DNA of 64,000 bases, from positions 2,542,001 to 2,606,000 of the forward strand of contig NZ_JQCR01000002.1 in assembly GCF_000757885.1 (NCBI RefSeq). The letters run 5' to 3'. Both the position numbers and the translations under genes were made by a program. This DNA is from Paenibacillus wynnii (lineage in GTDB: Bacteria > Bacillota > Bacilli > Paenibacillales > Paenibacillaceae). This document shows positions 27,595 through 37,129 of this stretch, in pieces (positions within the stretch are counted from its first letter, which is position 1; every line of letters begins with the position of its first letter). The notes beneath the pieces are model-generated. The model searched no databases. It was not told the DNA's origin and worked only from the letters and a program-made list of their open reading frames with translations.

Positions 27595-28146
27595 TTGCAT
27601 TCGAATCAGAAGCAGGAACAAGGATTTACTTTAATCGAAGTACTTGCGTCTATAGTCATATTATCTGTTGTTTCGCTGGTTCTTACGGCCTTTTTTACCC
27701 AAGCCATGACTTATTCAAAATCTAACCAAAATAAGACAATCATGGTCAATATCGCGCGCAATGCGCTGTTCTATATGGAGAAACAGGATTTTGAGAAGAT
27801 GGAAACATTTTTTAACGCCAAATCAGAACTGTCTGCTGCCGAATGTACCTTGACTAATTGCAATGATTCAGCCTATCTCGCTGCTTTCTCCGATGGGACT
27901 GCCCTAGCCTATGTACTGCATCCAACCGTAAACAATATTGAATACACTATAGATATAAAATACCAGTCTAAATTAGTAGAAAATAAGCCACAGCCTACAG
28001 GAACAACCGTCAATCAAATTGATCGATTAACAATCAAAAAGTATCTATTACCGGTTAAGGTGGCAGTCAAACGCGCGCAAAGCGATGGACAACCTGCGTA
28101 TACCGTGGAAGTGGAGGGTTACATAAATGATGAGGAAATTCGTTGA
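27595..28146 (+). CDS. Type IV minor prepilin 1 (GspI/PilV-like)
   Basis: A 183-residue prepilin with a class III signal: short basic/polar leader ending in Gly10, then FTLIEVLASIVILSVVSLVL with Glu at +5, cut by the PilD-type peptidase encoded at 40128. The remainder is a small globular domain with two Cys close together (CTLTNC near 83-88), a possible disulphide. TTG start behind AGAGGCGG. It overlaps the next prepilin by 20 nt. Exact minor-pilin class is uncertain. Confidence 0.85.
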   Translation: MHSNQKQEQGFTLIEVLASIVILSVVSLVLTAFFTQAMTYSKSNQNKTIMVNIARNALFYMEKQDFEKMETFFNAKSELSAAECTLTNCNDSAYLAAFSDGTALAYVLHPTVNNIEYTIDIKYQSKLVENKPQPTGTTVNQIDRLTIKKYLLPVKVAVKRAQSDGQPAYTVEVEGYINDEEIR

Positions 28147-28651
28147 GCGGGGCAAATCCGAGCAAGGTTTTACTTTAATTGAACTCATTGCAGCATTGAC
28201 TCTTTTCACTATGGTAGCGGGTCTAATCTCTGGAGTGACGATGTTCGGTTTTCGCAGCTATCATAAAATCACAGTAGAGAATGCCTTGCGGGATGAAGCT
28301 GATATTATTATGTCCTCAATAATAACGGAATTGTATACGTATGGTCCTGAACAGGTGAGAATTACCAGTGGGGGGATTGAACTTCTCAAGACAGGCAGCC
28401 CTTCTCATAGTATTGAAGTTTTAGGAGAGGACATTATAGTTAACGGGAAGAGTACGGGAGCTGCGGCTGGGTCAGCACTTGCTCTTCGTTCAACAATGAC
28501 CGGCTCACGAATTTCAGCTACACGGTCAGATGGCAGAGCTTCCAGTGTGAACGCTGTGTTTGATTCGGGATTGATCCAGATTGAACTGGTATTAGCTTAT
28601 GACGGTAATAACGAAGACAAGATGGAACTGGAAAGCCAATTCGGATTTTAG
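28127..28651 (+). CDS. Type IV minor prepilin 2 (GspJ/PilW-like)
   Basis: A 174-residue prepilin: leader MMRKFVERGKSEQG, cleavage after Gly14, then FTLIELIAALTLFTMVAGLI with Glu19 at +5. The C-terminal part is beta-rich (IEVLGEDIIVNGKSTG). It begins inside the previous gene behind GGAGGG and is followed 14 nt later by the PilX-like gene, so the three minor prepilins are one transcript. Confidence 0.85.
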   Translation: MMRKFVERGKSEQGFTLIELIAALTLFTMVAGLISGVTMFGFRSYHKITVENALRDEADIIMSSIITELYTYGPEQVRITSGGIELLKTGSPSHSIEVLGEDIIVNGKSTGAAAGSALALRSTMTGSRISATRSDGRASSVNAVFDSGLIQIELVLAYDGNNEDKMELESQFGF

Positions 28652-28665
28652 GGGGCCACCAGCAT

Positions 28666-30504
28666 ATGCTGCGCCGGATAAACAACAGGAGACCAGATAG
28701 CAAAACAGGTCGACAACACAAATATTTTCACTCAGAGGAAGGTTCTGCACTCGTACTGGTCATGTTTATTGTTCTTTTGCTTACTATACTTGGTGTAGCA
28801 GTACTTAGTGCTGCAATAGGCGGAGCGGAGCGTACCGAAACTAGAGAGAATGATGTGCAAAGTCTACACTTGGCTGAGAAAGGTTTGAATGAAGCCACTG
28901 CCTATATTCAGTCTCAGTTGGAAGGACTAACCGATCTTGATCCTAACAAACTGGATGAGGTATTAACGAAACTTAATCAACAGGGTTTAGGTGTCACTAC
29001 CGAAATGGGTACGAACAGCAGCGGTACGATTGAAGAAATTAAGTATAGCGGTAAGCAGCCGGAGAATCCCAACAAGCTCACAAGAGAGTACTATATTAAT
29101 GTTACGGCCTCGGCAATGGTAAATGGAGTCAAAAGAACGCTGAAGCAGCAGATTGTCATCGACAGTTATCCTGAATATCTAAAATATGCTTTTGGATCCA
29201 ATAAAACTTTGACATTAAATGGCGCCCCTCACCTCATGGGAAATATATATGCCGGTGAGAAGTTGATCGTTAGCAATACGGCAAAGTATACCTATAAGGG
29301 AAATCCTAATCTGTCGAAACTCACACAGTTTCCTAAAGTTATGGTGAATGAGTCAGCAACCGGAAGTGCATTAGACATCGGCTCCGGGGAGGTACATGTG
29401 CAGTCTTTAGATAGCATTGTTTACTCGAAGGATGGGCAGAAGGAAGAGAATGTTGCAACCAGCTCGGATGTGGAGCAGACCTTAAAGGACATCCTTGGAA
29501 TTGAGATGGAGAAGGTAAAGATCAAGGAACAGAAAAAGTTTGTACAGATTAATGTAGAAGAATCTTTTTTCGAAAAAATGGTCCAAGGCTTCAGTACCTC
29601 ATCTGTAACTACCAGCTTCATTCGTAGTGAATATAGTAATAATCATCTGGGTGACTGGCTGAAAACACTAACTGCTAAGACTTTAATACGAACGCTTTCA
29701 CAAAGCACACCGCCGGTTAAGCCCGAACAGCAGACCAATGAGGCATCAGATGACTACTTGCAAAGGTTGGACCAGTACAAAATCGATCTCTTGAGCTACC
29801 ATAATACATTTATAAATCTCACAGATTCTGTTATGGTGGAAGGCAACCTCCTAATAGATGGTCTTGACTACCGGGGCATCATGTACAACGAATTAGCTAA
29901 AAAGGGAACAGACGTGTTGGCTCCTAAATGGCTCATCATCAATGGGGACTTAGTCATCGATAATAATAAAACGGATTTTCTACCGGTTTCCGGAAATATC
30001 CTTGTATTGGGAAATGTTAAGATTAAAGGTAATGTAGCCTTTGACTCCACCATGTTTGTGCTTCGTGAAACAACCGTGGAGGATGCTGTAATTAAGGGGC
30101 TTGGAGAGAGTGGAAATACCAAAGAATTGGTATTGATCTCCAAGGGGCATGTTCTGATTAACCGGATTGACGCTTTCACTAATGCAGACCCGAGCGAAAT
30201 GGAAGCTTTCTTCTATACAGACAGCAGCGGAGATTTATATGGTGTGGGATCTATCTTCTGGCTTAATGGCGGGTTCTTTGCTAAAGGGGATCTTACGTTA
30301 AATGCAGCTCTAGGAAATGTAACCGAGCCGGATGCAGCTGGATTTCCTTTGAATTTCAGTGATCAGCAGCAGCAAGGAGTGAGAGAAAGGTTCAAGATTA
30401 CCTACAATCATCAGATCTACAGTCATCAGCAGTCCAGCTTACCTCGTGTGAAGAAAGTGAATATCTCCGTGGGGCCTTTGGAATTAGTAAGTTCGACACC
30501 ATAA
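28666..30504 (+). CDS. PilX/GspK-like large minor prepilin with beta-solenoid-like C-terminal region
   Basis: A 612-residue prepilin. The N-terminus is PilX_N type: leader ending EEG (26), then SALVLVMFIVLLLTILGVAV. Residue +5 is Leu, not Glu, as in tip-located GspK-type pseudopilins. From about 160 there are repeated GNxxIxG strands (VEGNLLIDG, INGDLVIDN, GNILVLGNVKIKGNVAF) that suggest a right-handed beta-solenoid. The size and missing Glu+5 make a pilus-tip subunit plausible (inference). ATG behind AGGGGG. Confidence 0.82.
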   Translation: MLRRINNRRPDSKTGRQHKYFHSEEGSALVLVMFIVLLLTILGVAVLSAAIGGAERTETRENDVQSLHLAEKGLNEATAYIQSQLEGLTDLDPNKLDEVLTKLNQQGLGVTTEMGTNSSGTIEEIKYSGKQPENPNKLTREYYINVTASAMVNGVKRTLKQQIVIDSYPEYLKYAFGSNKTLTLNGAPHLMGNIYAGEKLIVSNTAKYTYKGNPNLSKLTQFPKVMVNESATGSALDIGSGEVHVQSLDSIVYSKDGQKEENVATSSDVEQTLKDILGIEMEKVKIKEQKKFVQINVEESFFEKMVQGFSTSSVTTSFIRSEYSNNHLGDWLKTLTAKTLIRTLSQSTPPVKPEQQTNEASDDYLQRLDQYKIDLLSYHNTFINLTDSVMVEGNLLIDGLDYRGIMYNELAKKGTDVLAPKWLIINGDLVIDNNKTDFLPVSGNILVLGNVKIKGNVAFDSTMFVLRETTVEDAVIKGLGESGNTKELVLISKGHVLINRIDAFTNADPSEMEAFFYTDSSGDLYGVGSIFWLNGGFFAKGDLTLNAALGNVTEPDAAGFPLNFSDQQQQGVRERFKITYNHQIYSHQQSSLPRVKKVNISVGPLELVSSTP

Positions 30505-30514
30505 TAAATCCGAC

Positions 30515-30567
30515 AAAAAAAGGGATCCCATCAGCCATGAAAAGTGGCTGGTGGGATCCTTTTTATT
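30515..30567. terminator. Bidirectional terminator between convergent genes
   Basis: AAAAAGGGATCCCA-CAGCCA pairs with TGGCTG-TGGGATCCTTTTT. An A-run on the left and a T-run on the right allow it to serve both the PilX-like gene and the convergent surface-protein gene. Confidence 0.88.
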
Positions 30568-33500
30568 AATATCGGTCTCCATTAGAGGTAGTAGGTGGTA
30601 ACACTCTTACATCAATCTGAGCAGTAATAGCAGTGCTCTGTCCAGGCGGAGAATAGGAGACGGTAACTGTTGTAGTTCCGGGCTTATTACCGACAATTAC
30701 TCCCCGATTGAGTATAGTTACTGGACTGGTAAATGAAGCGATGGTTGAGTTAGTAGCGCTCCAAAGTAATTCATTTCGAATTTGCTCTAAGCTTACTGCT
30801 CTTGGATTCGGCCAAAGCAAGGTTATCAAGCTGTAAGACTGACCAACATGGATATCCAGGCGTTCAATCGAGAACTCTAGACCAGTTAAGCCTGTAATCT
30901 CTACATCATGATAGTTACTTGAGATTTCAAGAGACGGTGCCGTAACCCTAACCTTCAATCCACTAGTCGGCAATTGGTTCGCACGCAGAGTGTATCCCGT
31001 TCCACCAGTAACTGGGGTCAACGTTGCATACTGGTTGTTGGTATTTCCAACAAGGCTCCATACCAGCTCTGTAGTATCAGCATCTGTAGGCGAGATCAAG
31101 ACGTTCAGATTCAATTCGCCTCCAACAATTACGGAGTGGTCCCCGATAATGGTCAGCGACTGAAGTGGATTGCTTACAATAATCTCCTTGCTTGCTGGAA
31201 GATCTTTGACTTTATTGCTTGTCACCTTAACCGTCACAGTATACGTGCCTGAGTCAGGAGAATTGAATACAGCCTCCCCCTGATTGGATGTAATGAGCTC
31301 AGGGAAGAGATTCCCCTTATCGTCTTGTACTTCCCAGGTATAGGTGATACCCGTTTCGTTGGTCGTATCATAGATAGCTCTTAAAGGAACCGTAGTAGAA
31401 GGTTTGGATGTGCCTGATCCTTCAATCCGTAAAGATCTCCCTACTACTGTGACTTTAGCTACTCCGAACTTTTTGCTTCCATCGGTTGCTGTAGCCGTTA
31501 TATCTGAGGATCCGAGCTTAAGACCCGTAACTTCTCCTGTGGATGGATTCACACTGACGAAATCAGGCTTGCTTGATGTCCAATACAGCAGCGGATCGGT
31601 CGCATCAACTGGGGTAATCTCAGCAATCAGCTTTGTCGGTATTATGTCATTCAGTAGTATCGTTGTAGGTTCCAATGAAATATTCGTTATCTTAACGACG
31701 GCATGAAACGTTAAGGGTGTTGGTGAAAATTGTACTGAACCCGAAAGCAAGGGTGGAGCCGGAAGCGTAATACTTCCCTTGAACGGCAGGAAATTTATAG
31801 TTGAAGAATGTGTTATAGAGCGCCCGATAATTTGACCGGTAATTTGGGCGTTATCAAAGGTTATCTGTGCTTTGGGTGCGAGAATGGTACCTTTAATTGT
31901 ATTTCTTAAAGTTAGATGGGTTGCCTGGGTGAAGTTATAGATCACATGGCTGGCATCTACTCCGGTCAAATTAGTATCGAGATGCATTTGATCGGAGTCA
32001 CCGTCGATATTGACCAGAACTGTCGAACCAGATGGAACATTAATATCAATGCTCGAGGATGTGGAGATATTACTTCCTGAGACATTGAAAACATATAGTT
32101 GTGTTCCTTCTCCATCGTTGGCACTTAGTGTTGTTTTGCCGTAGTAGGGTTCAGCTACAGTTCTGTTCTGGTTCAGAGTTCCAAGAGTCGTGGAAAGGGT
32201 AATTAGGTTCTCTTTGACTACTGCGAAGTTTATTGGCGTGCCTTTACCCACAGTTCCCTTGATCGAATTCTTATTGGAACCTGCATCTAAATTGAAATTG
32301 CCTCCATACACTGCATTGCCATAGATGGTTGTATTTTGGTTGTAATATAAGTCCCTTCCGGCCACTACGGCATCCTTTATAGGAGTCACACCATTGCCCA
32401 AAGGATTTATAGACGCTCCACCATATCGCAAATCAACGTTTCCGCTGGCCGCGATACGCCCTTCAACCTGCAAGTTGCCGATACTTAGGTCTCCATCGGT
32501 AAGGAATAAATTATAATCTGCCGCGTCTTGGAGTAGTGCACCTGGCAGAGCGTGAATGTCGTTATAGTTAAGGGTCGAGGTTCCTAAGTTGTAAGAGCCT
32601 GTAACTTTTGGTATTACGCTTACTCTGAAGGTAGCAGCCTGTCCTGGTTCTGGAACAAAGGTCTTAACGCCATTATCCGACTGTAATGTGTAGGTAATAT
32701 CGCTAAGTGTCTTAGTCAAGGAGTAACCGCTTTGTAGAGTTCCGCTCTTGGTGACATCGGAAGAAGTCTCATCAACTTCCAGATTAGGGGGAAGCTGCTC
32801 CGTAAATACAATATTTGAAATGGCCTGCTTTCCACTAATATCAATAATCGACTTTGCATCAGTAAAAGCTATGGGCTTAGGAACAACGGAATACGTAATG
32901 GTAATAGGTTTATCCCGCTCCACAACACCGTTCAGAATATCACTAGGCAATGAACGCGTGGCTTCCAAATTTGCTGTAGCTTTGATGATGGATAGAGTAA
33001 TAGTTTTGGTAGCCATAGCCCCGTGTGTATCCCATGCCTTAATTTCAATTTCAAGTTTACCGCCTTGAGGCAAAGGATTTGTAAAATACTTGTGGATATT
33101 GTTTCCAGATTGCACAGCGGTTTCACCTATATCCATACTCGATAGGTCTTTGCCCAAGGATTTGAAGCGGATGCTGGTTTTGAGGTTGCGGTCATTTAAA
33201 TCCCAATCCTGAACATTATAATCGACAAGCAATTCATTCATATAGGAAGGAATTACGCTGTTATCAATTGGAGCGTTCACCGTAATCTCAGGCAAATGAT
33301 TCGCCCCCGTAAAGGCACGGTACATCGTATTCACGAACAGCTTTTGCTCCCAATCCGGGAAGGTCTCTGTAGAAATACCAAAGATATGGCCGGTACCTGA
33401 ATACGTTACATTACCTTTGGAATACGTGTAGTAATGGTTCCAGCTGTCATTGATATCCCGCTTACTCCCTTCTATATTGTACCAAGGGATAATCGTAGGA

Positions 33501-35050
33501 TCTTCCAAATTCAAAGTGTAATACTGATTATGCGTAGTCGCCACCTGTGGCGTTAATAGACTATATTGTTCGTTATTGGTATTCAAAGCACTCAGATAAA
33601 AAGGATACTGAGTAAGCAAACCGTCATTTACAGGCTTAACCGACTTCGAGGTGTTCGGAGCGTTCAGACCTAAATTTGTTAATGGCTCTATCTGACCGGT
33701 TGTGTCTTTGAAGTATTTCACCCAATCACTATCTTTGTTATATACCGTATCGTGGGTGAACATAACGCTTTGTTTCGTTACATTAGCGAAATTGAAAACG
33801 GCCTCGGAGGTCAGAGGTTTAATCGTAGCCTTCGCATTATACTCATCCCTGAATCCAAAGATCAGCATGTCATATACGCCGTTGAGTCCGTAAGATCCGT
33901 CTGCTGCATATTTTGTTTCTACATAATTATTAAAATTTGTCATGGATATGGGCGTAATATTTAACTGGTAATCAGTGGTATTGAGATATTCTTGCTTCAT
34001 GTTGCTTTGGATACGTAAACTGCTGCCATCACCTGTGTTAGGGAGGATCTGCAGTATATTAACAATCGGCTTTTTACCGTGGAAGCGGATTGTTCCCGTG
34101 TCAAAGTCTTTTAATTTATTAGAATTTAAGTAATCGGATATTTCGAGCTTCCAATAGAGAAGCCCCGAGTACGTATTTGGTAGCCTATAAGTAATTGTCC
34201 CGTTGGCCCGATTCAGGGTGGATACAGCAACAACCTGTGTTTCCGTCATCGGAATGGATTTATCAACACTAACATAGAGCTTGGCGAGAATAGGGTGGGT
34301 TTGAAAATCGCTGACATTCGCTACATTAAAGTTGAAAGTCAAGGTGTTCCCCGGAGTATACATATAGTTCTGATCTGTGCTGTAATCTGTGATCGTACTC
34401 TTGTTGGTTAGGTGTAGCCGCGGACGTTGCTTCAGCCCTGGGAGATACGTTGAATTAGCATTGTTAATAAGACTGGTTATCATGGTATCCATCTCTTTAT
34501 CATCTTTAAAAAGGACATTCGGTTTGGATGTTGCTTTCACACGGTATTTGTTAAAGGTATTGTACAGGATTCCTTGCTCTGCTGCCTTCTGATTATCAAA
34601 TGGAGCCTTATTGAAAATAACGTAGAGGCCCTTATTTATAAAATTATCTGTGATTTCCTTAGCCTTTAGCGCTGTAATGTCATTCATGACTGTTTTGGTA
34701 TCATGTGCTGTTGCTCTAACACTTGCGGTATCTGTTGATTTACTCGTTACACCGCTTTTATTGTAAGCTCCCTTACCGATGTATACCGCATCATATTTGC
34801 CATCCCAATCATCACGCAACGCCACAAAACGCTTCATGCTCATTGTATCGATAGTTATATTGGACATACCTGACTTCAGTTTAGACAACTCGGTGACTCC
34901 GCTGTCAGTTATTTCTAGCATGCGAATCTGGTAAATATCCCCGGTGGCATTTACGTTCATAATAAGATATCTAATCGGAAAAACAAGCAGTAGTATCAAC
35001 AAAATCATGCCTGAAAAAAGATACAATACTTTATTGCGGGCTATCTTCAT
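30566..35050 (-). CDS. Large membrane-anchored surface protein: DUF5057, choice-of-anchor A and Ig-like domains
   Basis: About 1494 residues. N-terminal transmembrane anchor (LYLFSGMILLILLLVFPIRY), then an extracellular region of about 600 residues resembling DUF5057. About 850-1090 is a choice-of-anchor A domain (NLQVEGRIAASGNVDL, then NTIKGTILAPKAQITFDNAQ and ITGQIIGRSIT). About 1130-1205 is a bacterial Ig-like (Big_2) domain (WTSSKPDFVSVNPSTGEVTG), followed by two or three more Ig-like modules to the end. No LPXTG or sorting tail. ATG 35050 follows GGGGAGAG; an in-frame start at 35083 is less likely. It sits in the middle of the pilus locus on the opposite strand; a role as adhesin or matrix ligand is inferred. 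Confidence 0.8.
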   Translation of the reverse strand: MKIARNKVLYLFSGMILLILLLVFPIRYLIMNVNATGDIYQIRMLEITDSGVTELSKLKSGMSNITIDTMSMKRFVALRDDWDGKYDAVYIGKGAYNKSGVTSKSTDTASVRATAHDTKTVMNDITALKAKEITDNFINKGLYVIFNKAPFDNQKAAEQGILYNTFNKYRVKATSKPNVLFKDDKEMDTMITSLINNANSTYLPGLKQRPRLHLTNKSTITDYSTDQNYMYTPGNTLTFNFNVANVSDFQTHPILAKLYVSVDKSIPMTETQVVAVSTLNRANGTITYRLPNTYSGLLYWKLEISDYLNSNKLKDFDTGTIRFHGKKPIVNILQILPNTGDGSSLRIQSNMKQEYLNTTDYQLNITPISMTNFNNYVETKYAADGSYGLNGVYDMLIFGFRDEYNAKATIKPLTSEAVFNFANVTKQSVMFTHDTVYNKDSDWVKYFKDTTGQIEPLTNLGLNAPNTSKSVKPVNDGLLTQYPFYLSALNTNNEQYSLLTPQVATTHNQYYTLNLEDPTIIPWYNIEGSKRDINDSWNHYYTYSKGNVTYSGTGHIFGISTETFPDWEQKLFVNTMYRAFTGANHLPEITVNAPIDNSVIPSYMNELLVDYNVQDWDLNDRNLKTSIRFKSLGKDLSSMDIGETAVQSGNNIHKYFTNPLPQGGKLEIEIKAWDTHGAMATKTITLSIIKATANLEATRSLPSDILNGVVERDKPITITYSVVPKPIAFTDAKSIIDISGKQAISNIVFTEQLPPNLEVDETSSDVTKSGTLQSGYSLTKTLSDITYTLQSDNGVKTFVPEPGQAATFRVSVIPKVTGSYNLGTSTLNYNDIHALPGALLQDAADYNLFLTDGDLSIGNLQVEGRIAASGNVDLRYGGASINPLGNGVTPIKDAVVAGRDLYYNQNTTIYGNAVYGGNFNLDAGSNKNSIKGTVGKGTPINFAVVKENLITLSTTLGTLNQNRTVAEPYYGKTTLSANDGEGTQLYVFNVSGSNISTSSSIDINVPSGSTVLVNIDGDSDQMHLDTNLTGVDASHVIYNFTQATHLTLRNTIKGTILAPKAQITFDNAQITGQIIGRSITHSSTINFLPFKGSITLPAPPLLSGSVQFSPTPLTFHAVVKITNISLEPTTILLNDIIPTKLIAEITPVDATDPLLYWTSSKPDFVSVNPSTGEVTGLKLGSSDITATATDGSKKFGVAKVTVVGRSLRIEGSGTSKPSTTVPLRAIYDTTNETGITYTWEVQDDKGNLFPELITSNQGEAVFNSPDSGTYTVTVKVTSNKVKDLPASKEIIVSNPLQSLTIIGDHSVIVGGELNLNVLISPTDADTTELVWSLVGNTNNQYATLTPVTGGTGYTLRANQLPTSGLKVRVTAPSLEISSNYHDVEITGLTGLEFSIERLDIHVGQSYSLITLLWPNPRAVSLEQIRNELLWSATNSTIASFTSPVTILNRGVIVGNKPGTTTVTVSYSPPGQSTAITAQIDVRVLPPTTSNGDRY

Positions 35051-35129
35051 TGCAATCTCTCCCCGATCGATATGTAATGGCATTTTTAGTCATTAGTACC
35101 TAATTTATGATTAATCCTGACAGACAAGG

Positions 35130-35143
35130 AACGACATGTCGTT
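35130..35143. promoter_or_regulatory. Perfect 14-bp palindrome in the divergent spacer
   Basis: AACGACATGTCGTT, 80 bp upstream of the surface-protein start and about 275 bp upstream of pilB. It has the symmetry of an operator for a dimeric regulator. The remaining spacer 35051-35417 holds no gene. Confidence 0.4.
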
Positions 35144-35356
35144 GTAAAAAAAATCAATCTATGCTATATATCATTCTAAGACATCTTCCAATGATAGGCA
35201 ATTATTTAATGAGAGAATATACCTAATAAGAGGGACTTTTGACCCTCGCACAAACAAACTTTCCAATTTCGCCATACTTTATATGACTTTAGGACTTATT
35301 GTTCATATATCGGTTATGATCAGGTTTGAATTTAGCGAATTCCTATATTTTTCTTC

Positions 35357-35384
35357 TAAAAATTTCTAGTAATGAAGCCGATAT
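35357..35384 (+). promoter_or_regulatory. Sigma-D (flagellar) promoter upstream of the type IV pilus operon
   Basis: TAAA (35357-35360), 16 bp, then GCCGATAT (35377-35384), a perfect 8/8 sigma-D -10 element, 33 bp before the pilB start codon. It fits the consensus better than the hag promoter in this same window. Confidence 0.8.
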
Positions 35385-35417
35385 GAAATAATAAACCAAG
35401 CGTGGAGTTGAATTGAT

Positions 35418-37082
35418 TTGGCCATTGTGAAAAAGAGATTGGGAGACTTGCTGGTAGAGAACAACATAATTTCACAGGAGCAACTGATTGAAGCTCTAGC
35501 TGAACAACGAAAGACCAAACGCAAGCTCGGTGATCTGCTCATCTCTCAAGGTTATATCACGGAGCAGCAACTGATTGAAGTTCTAGAATTTCAATTAGGC
35601 ATCCCGCATGTGAGCTTATTTAAATATCAGATTGACCCGGCCATTACCCAGATTATTCCGGAGAGTATGGCTAAACGCTATCAGGTACTTCCTTTCATGA
35701 AAGAGGGCGGCAAGCTGATGGTAGCCATGGCTGATCCTCTTGATTATTTTGCGATAGAAGATTTACGTATGAGCACTGGCTTCAAGATTGAACCTGCCAT
35801 TTCTACGAGGGATGAACTTCAGCGTGCGATAGCGCGTCATTACGGCATGCGGGATTCTATGAGCCAGATGATGGTGGAATTGCCGACACAGGAAGAAATA
35901 GAAGAAACAGAAATTACCGATGAAGATTCTCCGATTGTACGGCTAGTGAATCAGATGATTCAGCAGGCGGTAGCCCTACGGGCTTCAGATATCCATGTAG
36001 ATCCGGGTGAGAATAATCTCTCGATCCGTTACAGAATTGACGGTGTACTGAGAACAGAACGGATTATTCCTAAGCAGATGCAGGGCTTCATTACCGCTCG
36101 ATTAAAAATTATGGCCCGATTGAACATAGCGGAACGAAGATTGCCGCAGGATGGGCGGATCAAGATGCAATTTGATTATAAGATGGTCGATATCCGTGTG
36201 TCCTCATTACCTACTATGCATGGTGAGAAGATAGTTCTACGTCTGCTCGATTTGAGCACCGGTGTGAAATCAGTAGACACCCTCGGATTCAGCGATAGCA
36301 ATACAGAGGCTTTTAAGGATATGATTGCCCGTCCTTACGGGATTCTGTTGATTACAGGTCCCACAGGTAGCGGCAAGACTACAACCTTATACTCCGCCCT
36401 TAATCAGCTTAATGTAGAGAGTGCCAATATCATTACAGTTGAAGATCCCGTGGAGTATCAGTTGGAAGGTGTTAATCAGGTACATGTTAACCCTGCTATC
36501 GGACTAACCTTTGCCGCAGGACTTCGATCCATACTTCGTCAGGATCCCAACATTGTAATGGTTGGGGAGATCCGGGATACAGAGACTGCTGAGATTGCGG
36601 TTCGTGCATCACTGACTGGCCATCTAGTCTTGTCTACATTGCATACCAATGATGCCATTAGCACCATTTCGCGTCTGCGGGACATGGGGGTGGAACCCTA
36701 TCTTATTGCGTCCTCTTTAATCGGAATTGTAGCCCAGCGACTTGTTCGCAGAATATGCCCGGAATGCAAGGAGAAGTATAAGCCTTCCGAGCAAGAAGCG
36801 ATAATGCTCCGTAATAATGGCCTTTCGGCTGAGACACTTCAACGTGGACGTGGTTGTGGTAGTTGTAACACAACAGGCTATCGGGGAAGAATTGCCATTC
36901 ACGAAGTTTTGACTATTGATGATCATTTGCGCCAGTTAATAACTAATGCTGCTTCTGTAGAGGAATTGAGAAACGCTGCTAAAGCGCGGGGAATGGTACA
37001 GCTGATGGATGATGGTTTCCTTAAGGTGGGTCAAGGTTTAACAACGCTGCAGGAAGTGATAAGAGAGACCGTTTCTCACTAA
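35418..37082 (+). CDS. pilB: PilB/GspE-type pilus assembly ATPase with N-terminal MshEN domain
   Basis: Hexameric cytosolic ATPase that powers pilus extension. 554 residues. Residues 7-64 contain two copies of the 24-residue MshEN motif (RLGDLLVENNIISQ, QLIEALAEQ; KLGDLLISQGYITE, QLIEVLEFQ), a known cyclic-di-GMP-binding fold in MshE/PilB proteins. The motor has Walker A GPTGSGKT at 314-321, Asp box VEDPVEYQLEGVNQVHVN, Walker B IVMVGEIRDTETAEIA, and a tetracysteine zinc site (CPEC and CGSC). TTG start with GTGGAG upstream. Confidence 0.95.
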   Translation: MAIVKKRLGDLLVENNIISQEQLIEALAEQRKTKRKLGDLLISQGYITEQQLIEVLEFQLGIPHVSLFKYQIDPAITQIIPESMAKRYQVLPFMKEGGKLMVAMADPLDYFAIEDLRMSTGFKIEPAISTRDELQRAIARHYGMRDSMSQMMVELPTQEEIEETEITDEDSPIVRLVNQMIQQAVALRASDIHVDPGENNLSIRYRIDGVLRTERIIPKQMQGFITARLKIMARLNIAERRLPQDGRIKMQFDYKMVDIRVSSLPTMHGEKIVLRLLDLSTGVKSVDTLGFSDSNTEAFKDMIARPYGILLITGPTGSGKTTTLYSALNQLNVESANIITVEDPVEYQLEGVNQVHVNPAIGLTFAAGLRSILRQDPNIVMVGEIRDTETAEIAVRASLTGHLVLSTLHTNDAISTISRLRDMGVEPYLIASSLIGIVAQRLVRRICPECKEKYKPSEQEAIMLRNNGLSAETLQRGRGCGSCNTTGYRGRIAIHEVLTIDDHLRQLITNAASVEELRNAAKARGMVQLMDDGFLKVGQGLTTLQEVIRETVSH

Positions 37083-37129
37083 TATCATGATTAGTAATAT
37101 GAGTTGAAGCTTAAGGGAGCGAGAATAAG

